Positions 30,172-38,351 of a stretch of DNA of 64,000 nt are shown here, in pieces (position 1 is the stretch's first letter; every line of letters begins with the position of its first letter). The DNA comes from Oceanobacter mangrovi (lineage in GTDB: Bacteria > Pseudomonadota > Gammaproteobacteria > Pseudomonadales > Oceanobacteraceae). The notes beneath the pieces are model-generated. The model had not been told where the DNA came from, ran no database searches, and saw only the letters and a list, made by a program, of their open reading frames with translations. The translations under genes and the position numbers were made by a program. The stretch is taken from contig NZ_JAHXZR010000006.1 of NCBI RefSeq assembly GCF_019740315.1, forward strand, positions 62,001 to 126,000, given 5' to 3'.

Positions 30172-31955
30172 TCACCAACCTGTTCATCTGCACCGAACTG
30201 CATCTGACTGAGCTGATAATAGATGCCCTGCTGTTGCAGCAATTGCTGGTGACTGCCATCTTCGACCAGCTGCCCCTCATCCATCACCAGAATGCGATCA
30301 ACGCTTTCAATGGTGCTGAGGCGGTGAGCAATTACAAAGGTCGTGCGACCTTTCATCACTTCTTCCATGGCCGCCTGAATATGCCGTTCAGAACCGGTAT
30401 CCAGCGCCGAAGTGGCTTCGTCCAGAATCAGGATTGGTGCGTTTTTCAGGATCGCCCGGGCAATCGCAATGCGCTGACGCTGGCCACCCGACAAAAGCAC
30501 ACCATTGTCACCCAAACGGGTGTTATATCCGTCCGTCAGCTGGGAGATAAACTCGTCAGCGTGAGCCGCCACCGCCGCAGCCAGGATTTCCTCATCACTG
30601 CAGTGACGCAGTGAGCCGTAGGCAATGTTTTCCTTGACCGTGCCATCAAACAAGGTGATCTGTTGGCTCACCAGTGCAATCTGGCTACGCAGACTCGCAA
30701 GGCTGTATTCACGGGTATCAACACCATCGATGCGCAGCTGGCCAGATGTCACCTCATAGAAGCGCGGCAACAGGCCCACCAGACTGGTTTTACCACTGCC
30801 GGATTTACCAACGATGGCAACCGAGGTGCCCGCTTCAATCGTCACCGACAACTGCTTCACGGACGGCTTGTCTGCACCTCGATAGACCAGCGAAACCTGA
30901 TCGAACTCGACCCGGCCCTGACAAGACTCCAGCACCCGGGTGCCAGTATCGGATTCCTCTTCCGAATCCAGCACCAGAAAAATAGATTCTGCCGCCGCCA
31001 TGCCACGCTGAATCACCGAGTTAATATCGCTCAACGAACGTAAGGGCTTGGCAATCAGGGATGCGGCAGTAATGAACTGGAAGAAATCCGCGCTGGACAT
31101 TGAACCTGCCGAGACGCGCTGGAACATGATGTAAACCATCACGCCCAGACCAATCGAGACGATTTGCTGGGTCAGTGGCACACTGATAGCACTGGTCAGA
31201 TCGAACTTCAGCGCCTGTTTGCGATTGTACTCACTGGCTTTCTGAAAGCGGCCCTGCTCATAATCAATCGCACCATAGGCACGCACATCGCGATAGCCCT
31301 TGATCGAATCATTGGTTACCTGGGTTACGTCACCCACTGATTTCTGTACTCGCCGGCTGTAGCGCCGGAAGAAACGACTGGCCAACGCCACCACGGCAAC
31401 AATAAAAGGCACCAACACCAGGAACACCAGCGTCAGGGTAGCATCCAGCCAGATCAGGTAGCACATCAGGAAAATCACCGTCAGACCTTCCTGCACTACG
31501 GTCGTCAAGGCACGGGTAGAAGCGCCAGTGACCTGATCAACATCGAAGGTGACCCGGGAAATCAACCGACCACTGGATTCGTTGTCGTAATATTCGCTAG
31601 GCAAGCGGCTCATTTTATTGAACAGGTCGACCCGCAGCGAATGCACCACGTTACGGCCAACCACAGCAATAAAATATTTACCCAGAAAGGTGCCTACACC
31701 ACGATAGAAGAAGGTTCCCATCAGCAGCGCGATCAAGGTCAGGATTTTTTCCTGGCTGGGTTCTGTGAGCGTTTTCTCAACCGTACCCATCAGATGAGCC
31801 AGCGCGGGCTGGGCGGAAGCAAACAGGGCAAGACCGGCCACACTGAAGGCAAAAGCCCATTTGTGTGGCCATACATATTTCAACAGGCGGCGATACAAGA
31901 CAGAGGTACTGACCTTGTCACCGTCCTGATCGGGAACAGCAGATTTAGTTGGCAT
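30168..31955 (-). CDS. msbA: Lipid A export ABC transporter MsbA
   Basis: Homodimeric flippase for lipid A-core across the inner membrane. The 595-residue half-transporter has six membrane segments and a C-terminal nucleotide-binding domain with Walker A VGKSGSGKTSLVG, signature LLSGGQRQRIAIARA and Walker B ILILDEATSALD. Linkage to lpxK supports MsbA over other exporters. It overlaps exbD by 11 bases. Confidence 0.96.
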   Translation of the reverse strand: MPTKSAVPDQDGDKVSTSVLYRRLLKYVWPHKWAFAFSVAGLALFASAQPALAHLMGTVEKTLTEPSQEKILTLIALLMGTFFYRGVGTFLGKYFIAVVGRNVVHSLRVDLFNKMSRLPSEYYDNESSGRLISRVTFDVDQVTGASTRALTTVVQEGLTVIFLMCYLIWLDATLTLVFLVLVPFIVAVVALASRFFRRYSRRVQKSVGDVTQVTNDSIKGYRDVRAYGAIDYEQGRFQKASEYNRKQALKFDLTSAISVPLTQQIVSIGLGVMVYIMFQRVSAGSMSSADFFQFITAASLIAKPLRSLSDINSVIQRGMAAAESIFLVLDSEEESDTGTRVLESCQGRVEFDQVSLVYRGADKPSVKQLSVTIEAGTSVAIVGKSGSGKTSLVGLLPRFYEVTSGQLRIDGVDTREYSLASLRSQIALVSQQITLFDGTVKENIAYGSLRHCSDEEILAAAVAAHADEFISQLTDGYNTRLGDNGVLLSGGQRQRIAIARAILKNAPILILDEATSALDTGSERHIQAAMEEVMKGRTTFVIAHRLSTIESVDRILVMDEGQLVEDGSHQQLLQQQGIYYQLSQMQFGADEQVGE

Positions 31956-32367
31956 TGTCGGTTTGGCGCGTCGTAATACTCAGATTGATCAAACCCAGCT
32001 GCCCTGCTGCGTCCATGGCTTTGACGACCGCGCCATGGGGGGTGTTGGTATCGGCTGTAATCACAACCGGTGCCGTCTCACGCCCGTCCAGAATTTTGAG
32101 CAGTGCACGTTTGAGAGTGTCGACCTGCTGATTCAGCAAGGCCTGACCATCAACCTGGTATTCACCAGCCGATGAAATAACAATTTCGATTGCTTTCGAC
32201 GGTGCCTGGGATGGCTCTGCCGATGCTTCTGGCAAATCAATGCTCAGGTGGCTTTCCTGGGTAAAGGTCGTCGACACCATAAAGAAGATCAGCAACAGAA
32301 AAACGATATCAATCAGAGGCGTCAGGTTAACTGACACCTCTTCACGGTTCTGACGCTTGAAATTCAC
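31945..32367 (-). CDS. exbD: ExbD/TolR family biopolymer transport protein
   Basis: Proton-channel subunit of 140 residues with an N-terminal membrane helix containing the essential Asp (NLTPLIDIVFLLLIFFMVSTT) and a periplasmic domain. It pairs with the upstream ExbB-like protein; its start overlaps the exbB stop. Whether the pair energises a TonB system or another envelope process cannot be read here; no tonB is adjacent. Confidence 0.94.
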   Translation of the reverse strand: MNFKRQNREEVSVNLTPLIDIVFLLLIFFMVSTTFTQESHLSIDLPEASAEPSQAPSKAIEIVISSAGEYQVDGQALLNQQVDTLKRALLKILDGRETAPVVITADTNTPHGAVVKAMDAAGQLGLINLSITTRQTDNAN

Positions 32368-33005
32368 TTCTTGTCAGCCTCTTGGGAATTATCGACAACC
32401 TCGCGATCCCCATGCAGCACGTCAACCAGTTTCAGGGCTTCCTGCTCCATGTAGATCACCATGTCATCAACCCGGCGCTGCAGGGTACGGTGACACACCA
32501 TCGCCGGAATCGCGATAATCAAACCCGCCGCAGTGGTAATCAGGGCTTCAGAAATACCACCTGCCAGCACACCCGCCTGACCTGTGCCCTGAATCATGAT
32601 CTCGGAGAACACCTTGATCATACCGATTACGGTACCCAACAAACCCAGCAGTGGCGCAATCGAGGCGATTGTACCCAGAGCATTGAGATAACGCTCCATT
32701 GCATGAATTTCCTGAGCGGCCACTTCTTCGATGCTTTCCTTCATGATCTGACGACCATGACGGGAGTTCACCAGGCCAGCAGCCAACACCCGACCCAACG
32801 GACTGGACTGTTGTAACTCACGGATTTTGTCTGCGTTGAGCTGTTTTCCTTTCATCCAGCCCCAGACACGGGCCAGCAAGTCCGGCGGTACTATTTGCGA
32901 GGTACGCAGCGTCCAGAAACGCTCTACGCTGATACCCAGGGCGAGCACCGAACAAAGAATGATCGGTACCATCATCCAACCACCACTCTGGATGATCTCG
33001 AACAT
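32364..33005 (-). CDS. exbB: ExbB/TolQ family proton channel protein
   Basis: The 213-residue protein has a membrane segment at the N-terminus (GGWMMVPIILCSVLALGISVE) and two more in the C-terminal half (TIASIAPLLGLLGTVIGMI, LITTAAGLIIAIPAMV). I set the start at the ATG at 33005: AGGGAG lies 9 bases upstream of it but directly abuts the other ATG at 33014. First gene of the exbB-exbD-msbA-lpxK-ycaR-ptp-murB operon. Confidence 0.94.
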   Translation of the reverse strand: MFEIIQSGGWMMVPIILCSVLALGISVERFWTLRTSQIVPPDLLARVWGWMKGKQLNADKIRELQQSSPLGRVLAAGLVNSRHGRQIMKESIEEVAAQEIHAMERYLNALGTIASIAPLLGLLGTVIGMIKVFSEIMIQGTGQAGVLAGGISEALITTAAGLIIAIPAMVCHRTLQRRVDDMVIYMEQEALKLVDVLHGDREVVDNSQEADKK

Positions 33006-33256
33006 GGAAAACATCTCCCTAAACCAAATTTGCGCGCTACTCTAGCACAAGCCAGAAGTAACAGGTAAGACACGTCACAAGCTACCTTGAGATAACTGCT
33101 GGTGCAGTCTCAAAGCTGATCAGTATTCGCCCGAAACTGATTATGGTTTGTACAAATCCATCATCTGAACACCCCAAAAGCGGCAGATATGCATCATAAC
33201 CATCAGGCGATCGGCCGTTTTTGACAATCGCTATCAGAACGGTTTCACTCCGAACG
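33006..33256. other. Upstream region of the exbB operon
   Basis: No gene. A weak promoter pair TTACCT-18-TAGAGT can be drawn on the minus strand near 33041-33070. No Fur-box-like palindrome was seen. The rest up to the downstream terminator is featureless. Confidence 0.4.
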
Positions 33257-33294
33257 CAAAATAAAAGCCCGATAACAGCGTACTGCTATCGGGC
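33257..33294 (-). terminator. Terminator of the large lipoprotein gene
   Basis: Imperfect hairpin with outer stem GCCCGATA/TATCGGGC, one internal mismatch and a minus-strand tail TTTTATTTT, about 40 bases past the stop at 33336. Confidence 0.8.
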
Positions 33295-33335
33295 CAGAAC
33301 GAGTGTTAGCCACTCACGTCAGATATCTATCCGCC

Positions 33336-36335
33336 TTAGTAGAGGTATAACGCCGGATTCCGGTCTTGCACTGAACAGCCGAGGTTGTTGGCGCCGATCG
33401 CCAGTGTGCCATCGTCAGCCAGTGACACACTGATGCCAAAATAATCACAGTAGATGTTATCCGTTGGCGCCTTTTTCACCGAACGAATGAAATTACTGCG
33501 CACCCAATCACCAGTACCATCCGGATCTTTCAGTACATACACAGCACCTGAGTTGATCATTTCAGTATCCAGATTACTTGGGTCCGCATTAATGCCATAG
33601 CCATCACTGCGATCACCCGGAGCACCAATTGCGATGGTTCGGCCATCCCGGCTGATTTCGAGATTTTTGCCGAATTCCTGATACCACATGGTCGTTGCTG
33701 CGGCCAGCGCGGTGCTGCTGTCCAGCTCATAGCCACCGGCAGTCCAACGCATAACGTACATACTCACACTACCAGGGGCTCCAATCGCCAGTACCGAACC
33801 ATCTTCACTGAGCGACAGGGTTTCGGCGAAACGCGCACCGATCGGCGGCGTCACCGGATCATGTGCCAACAGCACTGGCGTTTCAGTAATATCATCCGCA
33901 TCAAGCCGGAAAATATTAACGTTTTCCGCTTCACTTGACTGGTAACCCACCGCCAGCGTCAAACCGTCTGCACTCAGCGCCAGACCATTGCCGAAGTTCG
34001 GATTGATATTCCAGGTCGCATTTTCAATATACGAGGTGTAACAGTCCTCATTCGGGCAACCAAAATACTGAGAGCCAACAGTGAAACCTGTTGTAGTTGC
34101 CGTAATGTCGTACAGATAAACCCGTCCGGCATTGGTCAACCCACCCGTTGAAATAGAAGCCTGCTTGTCTGGCGCACTGACCGCCAGTCGCAATGTGTCA
34201 CCGACGTTCTTCATTTGCCCGCTCAGCGCAACATTGGCGCCGTAGCGCGAGCTGGCGCCAATAACAACGGTGCTATTCAGTTCCGAGAGATAGAGTTCAG
34301 TCCAGCTGTTTTCACCGTTCTGGTAATACAGGAACACCTGGCCGGTTGGCTGGGATGATCCTCTGTCACCATAATAGCCAGCATCACCAATCACAAAAGC
34401 AGAGCCATCAGCATTCACTGCCGGTCTGGAGAAGCTGACCGGATTCAGTAACTCCTGACTCCAGACCAGCTGCCATTCGGCACCTGCCCGCTTTAACACG
34501 TAAATTTTGCCAATCCCGCCGTAGTTAGCATTGGAATTGGAATCGGCGAATACCAGCGTCGTACCGTCAGCACTGAGAGTGCCGTTAAAGCCCAGTCCGG
34601 AATCCAGTTTGATGCTTTCGCCCAATGCCACACGATCAAGACGCAGGATGCCGTCATTAAGATCCGCCAGCGCTGGCGAAACAGCGGCGGAATCCACACA
34701 ACCATTCACATTACAGCTGCTGACCACATAGCTGGCATCAACACGATCATACAAGGAGACGTTGATACTGATGCTTTCAACGCCTGCGGCCACAGGATCA
34801 CCAACAGCGACATAACCTGACGCACCGTCCTTGTTTTCATACAACTGATAATAAGTAGCAGCGGCAACATCGTTCCAGCTGATGGTCAAGGCGCGTTCAC
34901 CGTTACCCGCAATCGTTGCCGTGACCGGCTCCAGCGCCGCATCAGCAACAACCACTGTACGTTCAATTGCTACCGCCTGGTTACCCGCCGCATCAACCAC
35001 GCTATAAACCAGCGTATATTCACCAGCCACCGAGGTATCGACCGAGCCACTAACCTGTATGCTGGCAGAGAGATCACCATCGATATCGTCTATTGCCGTT
35101 GCACCAGCGTCGGCATAGGTTTCCCCAACAGTCACCGTGATGTACTCATCACCTACCAGGGTAATGACTGGCGCAACCGTGTCAGCGACTGCCTCCACAA
35201 TCACGGTACGACTGACAGTCACCGCCGTATTACCAGCAGCATCCTGCACACTGTAAGTCACGGTATAAGTACCTTCGGTGCTGGTATCAACGGAATTGGA
35301 AACCGTAATGCTTGCAGTCAAGTCGCCATCCTGGTCATCCAGTGCTGTCGCTCCCGCATCGGTGTAGCTATCGCCCACCGCCAGAGTAATGCTGGCATCA
35401 CCCAGCAGGGTAATGACTGGCGCCACCGTATCAGCTGGACGAGCCACTACCACCGTGCGATAAGCTGATGCCTGGTTGCCTGCTGCATCACTGACGCTGT
35501 AGGTCACCTGATAGGAACCCGCCACGGATGTATCAACGCCGTTACCCACCACAATTTGACCGGATATATCACCGTCAACATTGTCATGAGCGGTTGCACC
35601 CGCATCGACGTAGCTGTCACCAACCGTCAACTGAATCCGCTCAGCACCAAGCAGGGTCAACACAGGTGCGGTGGTATCTGCTACAACGACATCCTGTTCT
35701 GCCACAATAACCAAGCGAACCATGGTTGCGGCGACATTACCGGCACTGTCGGTCACATCGTAGGAAACGGTATAACTGCCAGGTACCAATGGATTAACCG
35801 GATTGTTAACCACGATGCTGGCGGAAATATCACCATCGACATCATCATAGGCTGTCGCACCGGCGTCATAATAACTGTCGCCATAGGCCAGCGACACGGA
35901 CTGGGCGCCAATCAGCGAAATCACCGGAGCCGTGGTATCAACGATTACCGGAGCTTCTGCTACAACGACCGTTCGAACCACCTGGACTGCTGTATTTCCA
36001 GCGGCATCCGCAACGTCATAGGTGATCCGATAGGTTCCAGCGTGTTTGCTATTGATAGCGTCGCCACCGATGACGACATTGGCACTGATATCACCATCGA
36101 TGTCATCAGCTGCTGTCGCACCTGCCTCAACATACTTAGCGCCAAAAGGCAGCTGGACGGTTGATGCTCCCAGCAAGGTAATCACCGGTGCGGTGGTATC
36201 TATCGTGGTTTGATTGTTATTGCCGTTCGGCGTGTCAGTTTGTTGTGTGCCATCTGACGATCCGCCCGCGCCACAAGCGGCAAGTGTGGTTGCCAGCAAG
36301 GCGGCGGCGAGTTGTTTGGGTAACCCTGAAGCCAT
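33336..36335 (-). CDS. Large lipoprotein with five Ig-like repeats and a C-terminal FG-GAP-like propeller
   Basis: A 999-residue predicted surface or outer-membrane lipoprotein. Residues 1-21 are a lipoprotein signal with lipobox LAAC; Gly at +2 favours the outer membrane. A Gly/Ser/Asn/Thr linker leads to five tandem repeats of 82-87 residues (46-470), each opening DTxAPVxTLxG and containing DAGATAxDxxDGDxS and DAAGN, as in DUF5011/HYR-type Ig-like domains. A fibronectin-III-like segment (about 471-560) and a beta-propeller-like region with repeated LSxDGxxLAIGxP-type blades follow. The DxDGD motifs suggest calcium binding. The ATG has AAGGA 7 bases upstream. The role is unknown; adhesion or polymer binding is a guess. 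It interrupts a conserved envelope gene block. Confidence 0.85.
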   Translation of the reverse strand: MASGLPKQLAAALLATTLAACGAGGSSDGTQQTDTPNGNNNQTTIDTTAPVITLLGASTVQLPFGAKYVEAGATAADDIDGDISANVVIGGDAINSKHAGTYRITYDVADAAGNTAVQVVRTVVVAEAPVIVDTTAPVISLIGAQSVSLAYGDSYYDAGATAYDDVDGDISASIVVNNPVNPLVPGSYTVSYDVTDSAGNVAATMVRLVIVAEQDVVVADTTAPVLTLLGAERIQLTVGDSYVDAGATAHDNVDGDISGQIVVGNGVDTSVAGSYQVTYSVSDAAGNQASAYRTVVVARPADTVAPVITLLGDASITLAVGDSYTDAGATALDDQDGDLTASITVSNSVDTSTEGTYTVTYSVQDAAGNTAVTVSRTVIVEAVADTVAPVITLVGDEYITVTVGETYADAGATAIDDIDGDLSASIQVSGSVDTSVAGEYTLVYSVVDAAGNQAVAIERTVVVADAALEPVTATIAGNGERALTISWNDVAAATYYQLYENKDGASGYVAVGDPVAAGVESISINVSLYDRVDASYVVSSCNVNGCVDSAAVSPALADLNDGILRLDRVALGESIKLDSGLGFNGTLSADGTTLVFADSNSNANYGGIGKIYVLKRAGAEWQLVWSQELLNPVSFSRPAVNADGSAFVIGDAGYYGDRGSSQPTGQVFLYYQNGENSWTELYLSELNSTVVIGASSRYGANVALSGQMKNVGDTLRLAVSAPDKQASISTGGLTNAGRVYLYDITATTTGFTVGSQYFGCPNEDCYTSYIENATWNINPNFGNGLALSADGLTLAVGYQSSEAENVNIFRLDADDITETPVLLAHDPVTPPIGARFAETLSLSEDGSVLAIGAPGSVSMYVMRWTAGGYELDSSTALAAATTMWYQEFGKNLEISRDGRTIAIGAPGDRSDGYGINADPSNLDTEMINSGAVYVLKDPDGTGDWVRSNFIRSVKKAPTDNIYCDYFGISVSLADDGTLAIGANNLGCSVQDRNPALYLY
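34926..36200 (-). repeat. Five tandem Ig-like domain repeats
   Basis: In-frame repeats at residues 46-132, 133-219, 220-301, 302-384 and 385-470 of the lipoprotein. Repeats 4 and 5 both open DTVAPVITL, while 1 to 3 open DTTAPV. The DNA is diverged between copies, so expansion is not recent. Confidence 0.9.
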
Positions 36336-36641
36336 GAATCAGTCCTTTATGTCCGAGAATTAGAACTCGAACCTCACAGCCCTGTCGGTAACGCCCCGCC
36401 ACGCCAATAACCATAAGCAGCGCCTGCCCACAGCAACATCCCTGCCTGCTGCAAACCCTCAACCGGTGCTTCAACAACTCTATATTGACGACACTCAAGG
36501 CGCTTTTATTACCGCTATCAATTCGTACGGATGACCAAAAAAACTGCAAGGTTCGAACGGCCGGATTTTGTTAAATGGCAATTCCAGCGGCATCTACCAA
36601 GTGGTATAAAACGTCAGGAAAGGTGTTCTGGAAGGGAATAA
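36336..36641. other. Divergent intergenic region shared by lipoprotein and regulator
   Basis: A 306-base region with no gene. It must carry the promoters of both divergent genes. On the plus strand TATAAA (36605-36610) lies 32 bases before the regulator start; the -35 is poor. No clear promoter for the lipoprotein was found. Confidence 0.5.
36595..36606. promoter_or_regulatory. Inverted repeat overlapping the regulator -10 box
   Basis: TACCA-AG-TGGTA is a perfect inverted repeat that overlaps TATAAA (36605-36610) just upstream of the LuxR-type gene. Its position fits an autoregulatory operator; this is inference. Confidence 0.4.
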
Positions 36642-38351
36642 ATGAGTATTAATTGTCAACCAGGCCTGCTGGCCGGCGAACAGATCGAGCCACAGCAGAT
36701 TCGCAACATGGTGTTGTCTGTGATTCGTAGCCAGCAGGATTACAGTGCCATCCTGCAATATATGGAGCCTGTCACCCGAGCTGGCGGCCCACTCAGCAGC
36801 GACACCGTGATGGAGCTGGCCCTGCTACTCAGCGATGTCGAACAGCAGGCGGCACTGAACGACCAGCTTTACAATCTGGTCAAGGACGAAAGCTCACCAA
36901 CGCTGGTATTAACTGAGGCCGGAGTCATCCTCGCGCAGAATCGCGCCGCCGCTACCCTGTTCCACACAACCGACGGCGAAAACCATTCCCGCCTTGGTAT
37001 CAGTAGCAGTGAATTTGCCAGCTTTCAGCAACGTATCTTCACGCATCGCGGCCCAACCTTGCTGCAAACCTGGCCGGAATCCCGCCAACAGATGCCCTTG
37101 ATCATGACGGCCTCCTACTACGAGCCACACCATGTTTTTGTGCTGCAATCGCTCGAATGCCGCTGGCCGGAATCCATTGATCATGCGTTACAGGAGCTGT
37201 TCGACCTGACGGCCAGCGAGCGCGACATTCTGGCTTGCCTGGCACAGGGCATGACCGCCGAACAAATCAGCGAGCAGCGCGTGCGGGCATTGGGAACCGT
37301 GCGCCAGCAAATCAAAACCCTGATGAACAAGCTTGGCACCCATCGTCAGAATCAGGCGGTGTCACTGGCTGCCGCTATTGCCAATCGAACCCAGGGCAAT
37401 ACATTGAGCCACAGCCAGCCAGGGCAGATTTCTTCCCGCCCACTGCAACTGGGAGAATTTGTAAGGGATAACCGGCTGGTGGGCTGGCGTCGTTACGGAC
37501 CTCGCAGTGGAATCCCGGTGCTTTTGTTACATGGGCCATTTTTTGGCGCCGGAGATTTTGAGCATGACCGCGAGTTGGCGCATCAACACAATTTTTGCGT
37601 CTGGATTCCGGAACGTCCCGGCTATGGTCGCACCCAGCCAGCCGGTCGCGACATTGATCCACTCGAAAACCAGCTGCAAGACTGCCTGGAACTGATGCAG
37701 CGCGAAAACATTGAACAGGCTTTTCTGCTCAGTCATGAATCTGGCCTGATTCCCGCTTTGGCACTGGCCGAACGAGCACCGCAACGATTTCACGGCTTGC
37801 TGGCGGTTTCTCCATCTGGCCATTTCAAACCCAACGTCAACCTCGAAGCCATACCGCGCCAGCAACGTATGCTGCTATGGGCAGCTCGACATGCCCACTG
37901 GATGCTGCGCATGATGATTCGTCTGGGCATGGTGCAGGTACGTCAGCTGGGCCCTGAACGCTGGGTGGAAGCCATTTTTGCTGACTCGCCACTGGATCTG
38001 AAAGTGCTCAATGAAGACTCAATGCGGCAGGGAAAACTGGGGACCTATCATTACAACTACAGCCAGAACGGCGCCGGACTGGAGCTTGATGTGCAACAAA
38101 CCACCACGGCGTGGGATCGCCTGGTGAGTACGGTACGGCTTCCCTTTCTCGGAATTATGGGCAGCCAGAACGCCACTACGCCACCAGACTTCGTACGTTC
38201 GTTGCTTGATCTGAACGACCAGATCCAGTTACTGGAAATTCCGGAAGCTGGTCAGACACTCAGCCTGTCTCATGCCGACCTGGTCTTTTCACTACTGGCG
38301 CAAATGGTCGAAAATCACTACCACAACCGGGCTTCAATCAACCATGCCTGA
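36642..38351 (+). CDS. LuxR-type HTH regulator fused to a catalytically degenerate alpha/beta-hydrolase fold
   Basis: The 569-residue protein has three parts: a PAS-like N-terminal region (about 85-170), a LuxR/GerE helix-turn-helix in the middle (185-245, LTASERDILACLAQGMTAEQ then VRQQIKTLMNKLGTHRQNQA), and a C-terminal alpha/beta-hydrolase fold (about 285-560) with VLLLHGPFFGAGDF and WIPERPGYGRTQPAG. The nucleophile elbow reads SHESGL, placing Glu366 where GHSxGG has Ser; the acid region GSQNATTPP has Asn510 for Asp; GQTLSL has Gln538 for the catalytic His. The fold may therefore bind a ligand without hydrolysing it. No signal or membrane segment. GGAAGGG precedes the ATG. It overlaps comEC by 18 bases, tail to tail. 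Confidence 0.88.
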   Translation: MSINCQPGLLAGEQIEPQQIRNMVLSVIRSQQDYSAILQYMEPVTRAGGPLSSDTVMELALLLSDVEQQAALNDQLYNLVKDESSPTLVLTEAGVILAQNRAAATLFHTTDGENHSRLGISSSEFASFQQRIFTHRGPTLLQTWPESRQQMPLIMTASYYEPHHVFVLQSLECRWPESIDHALQELFDLTASERDILACLAQGMTAEQISEQRVRALGTVRQQIKTLMNKLGTHRQNQAVSLAAAIANRTQGNTLSHSQPGQISSRPLQLGEFVRDNRLVGWRRYGPRSGIPVLLLHGPFFGAGDFEHDRELAHQHNFCVWIPERPGYGRTQPAGRDIDPLENQLQDCLELMQRENIEQAFLLSHESGLIPALALAERAPQRFHGLLAVSPSGHFKPNVNLEAIPRQQRMLLWAARHAHWMLRMMIRLGMVQVRQLGPERWVEAIFADSPLDLKVLNEDSMRQGKLGTYHYNYSQNGAGLELDVQQTTTAWDRLVSTVRLPFLGIMGSQNATTPPDFVRSLLDLNDQIQLLEIPEAGQTLSLSHADLVFSLLAQMVENHYHNRASINHA

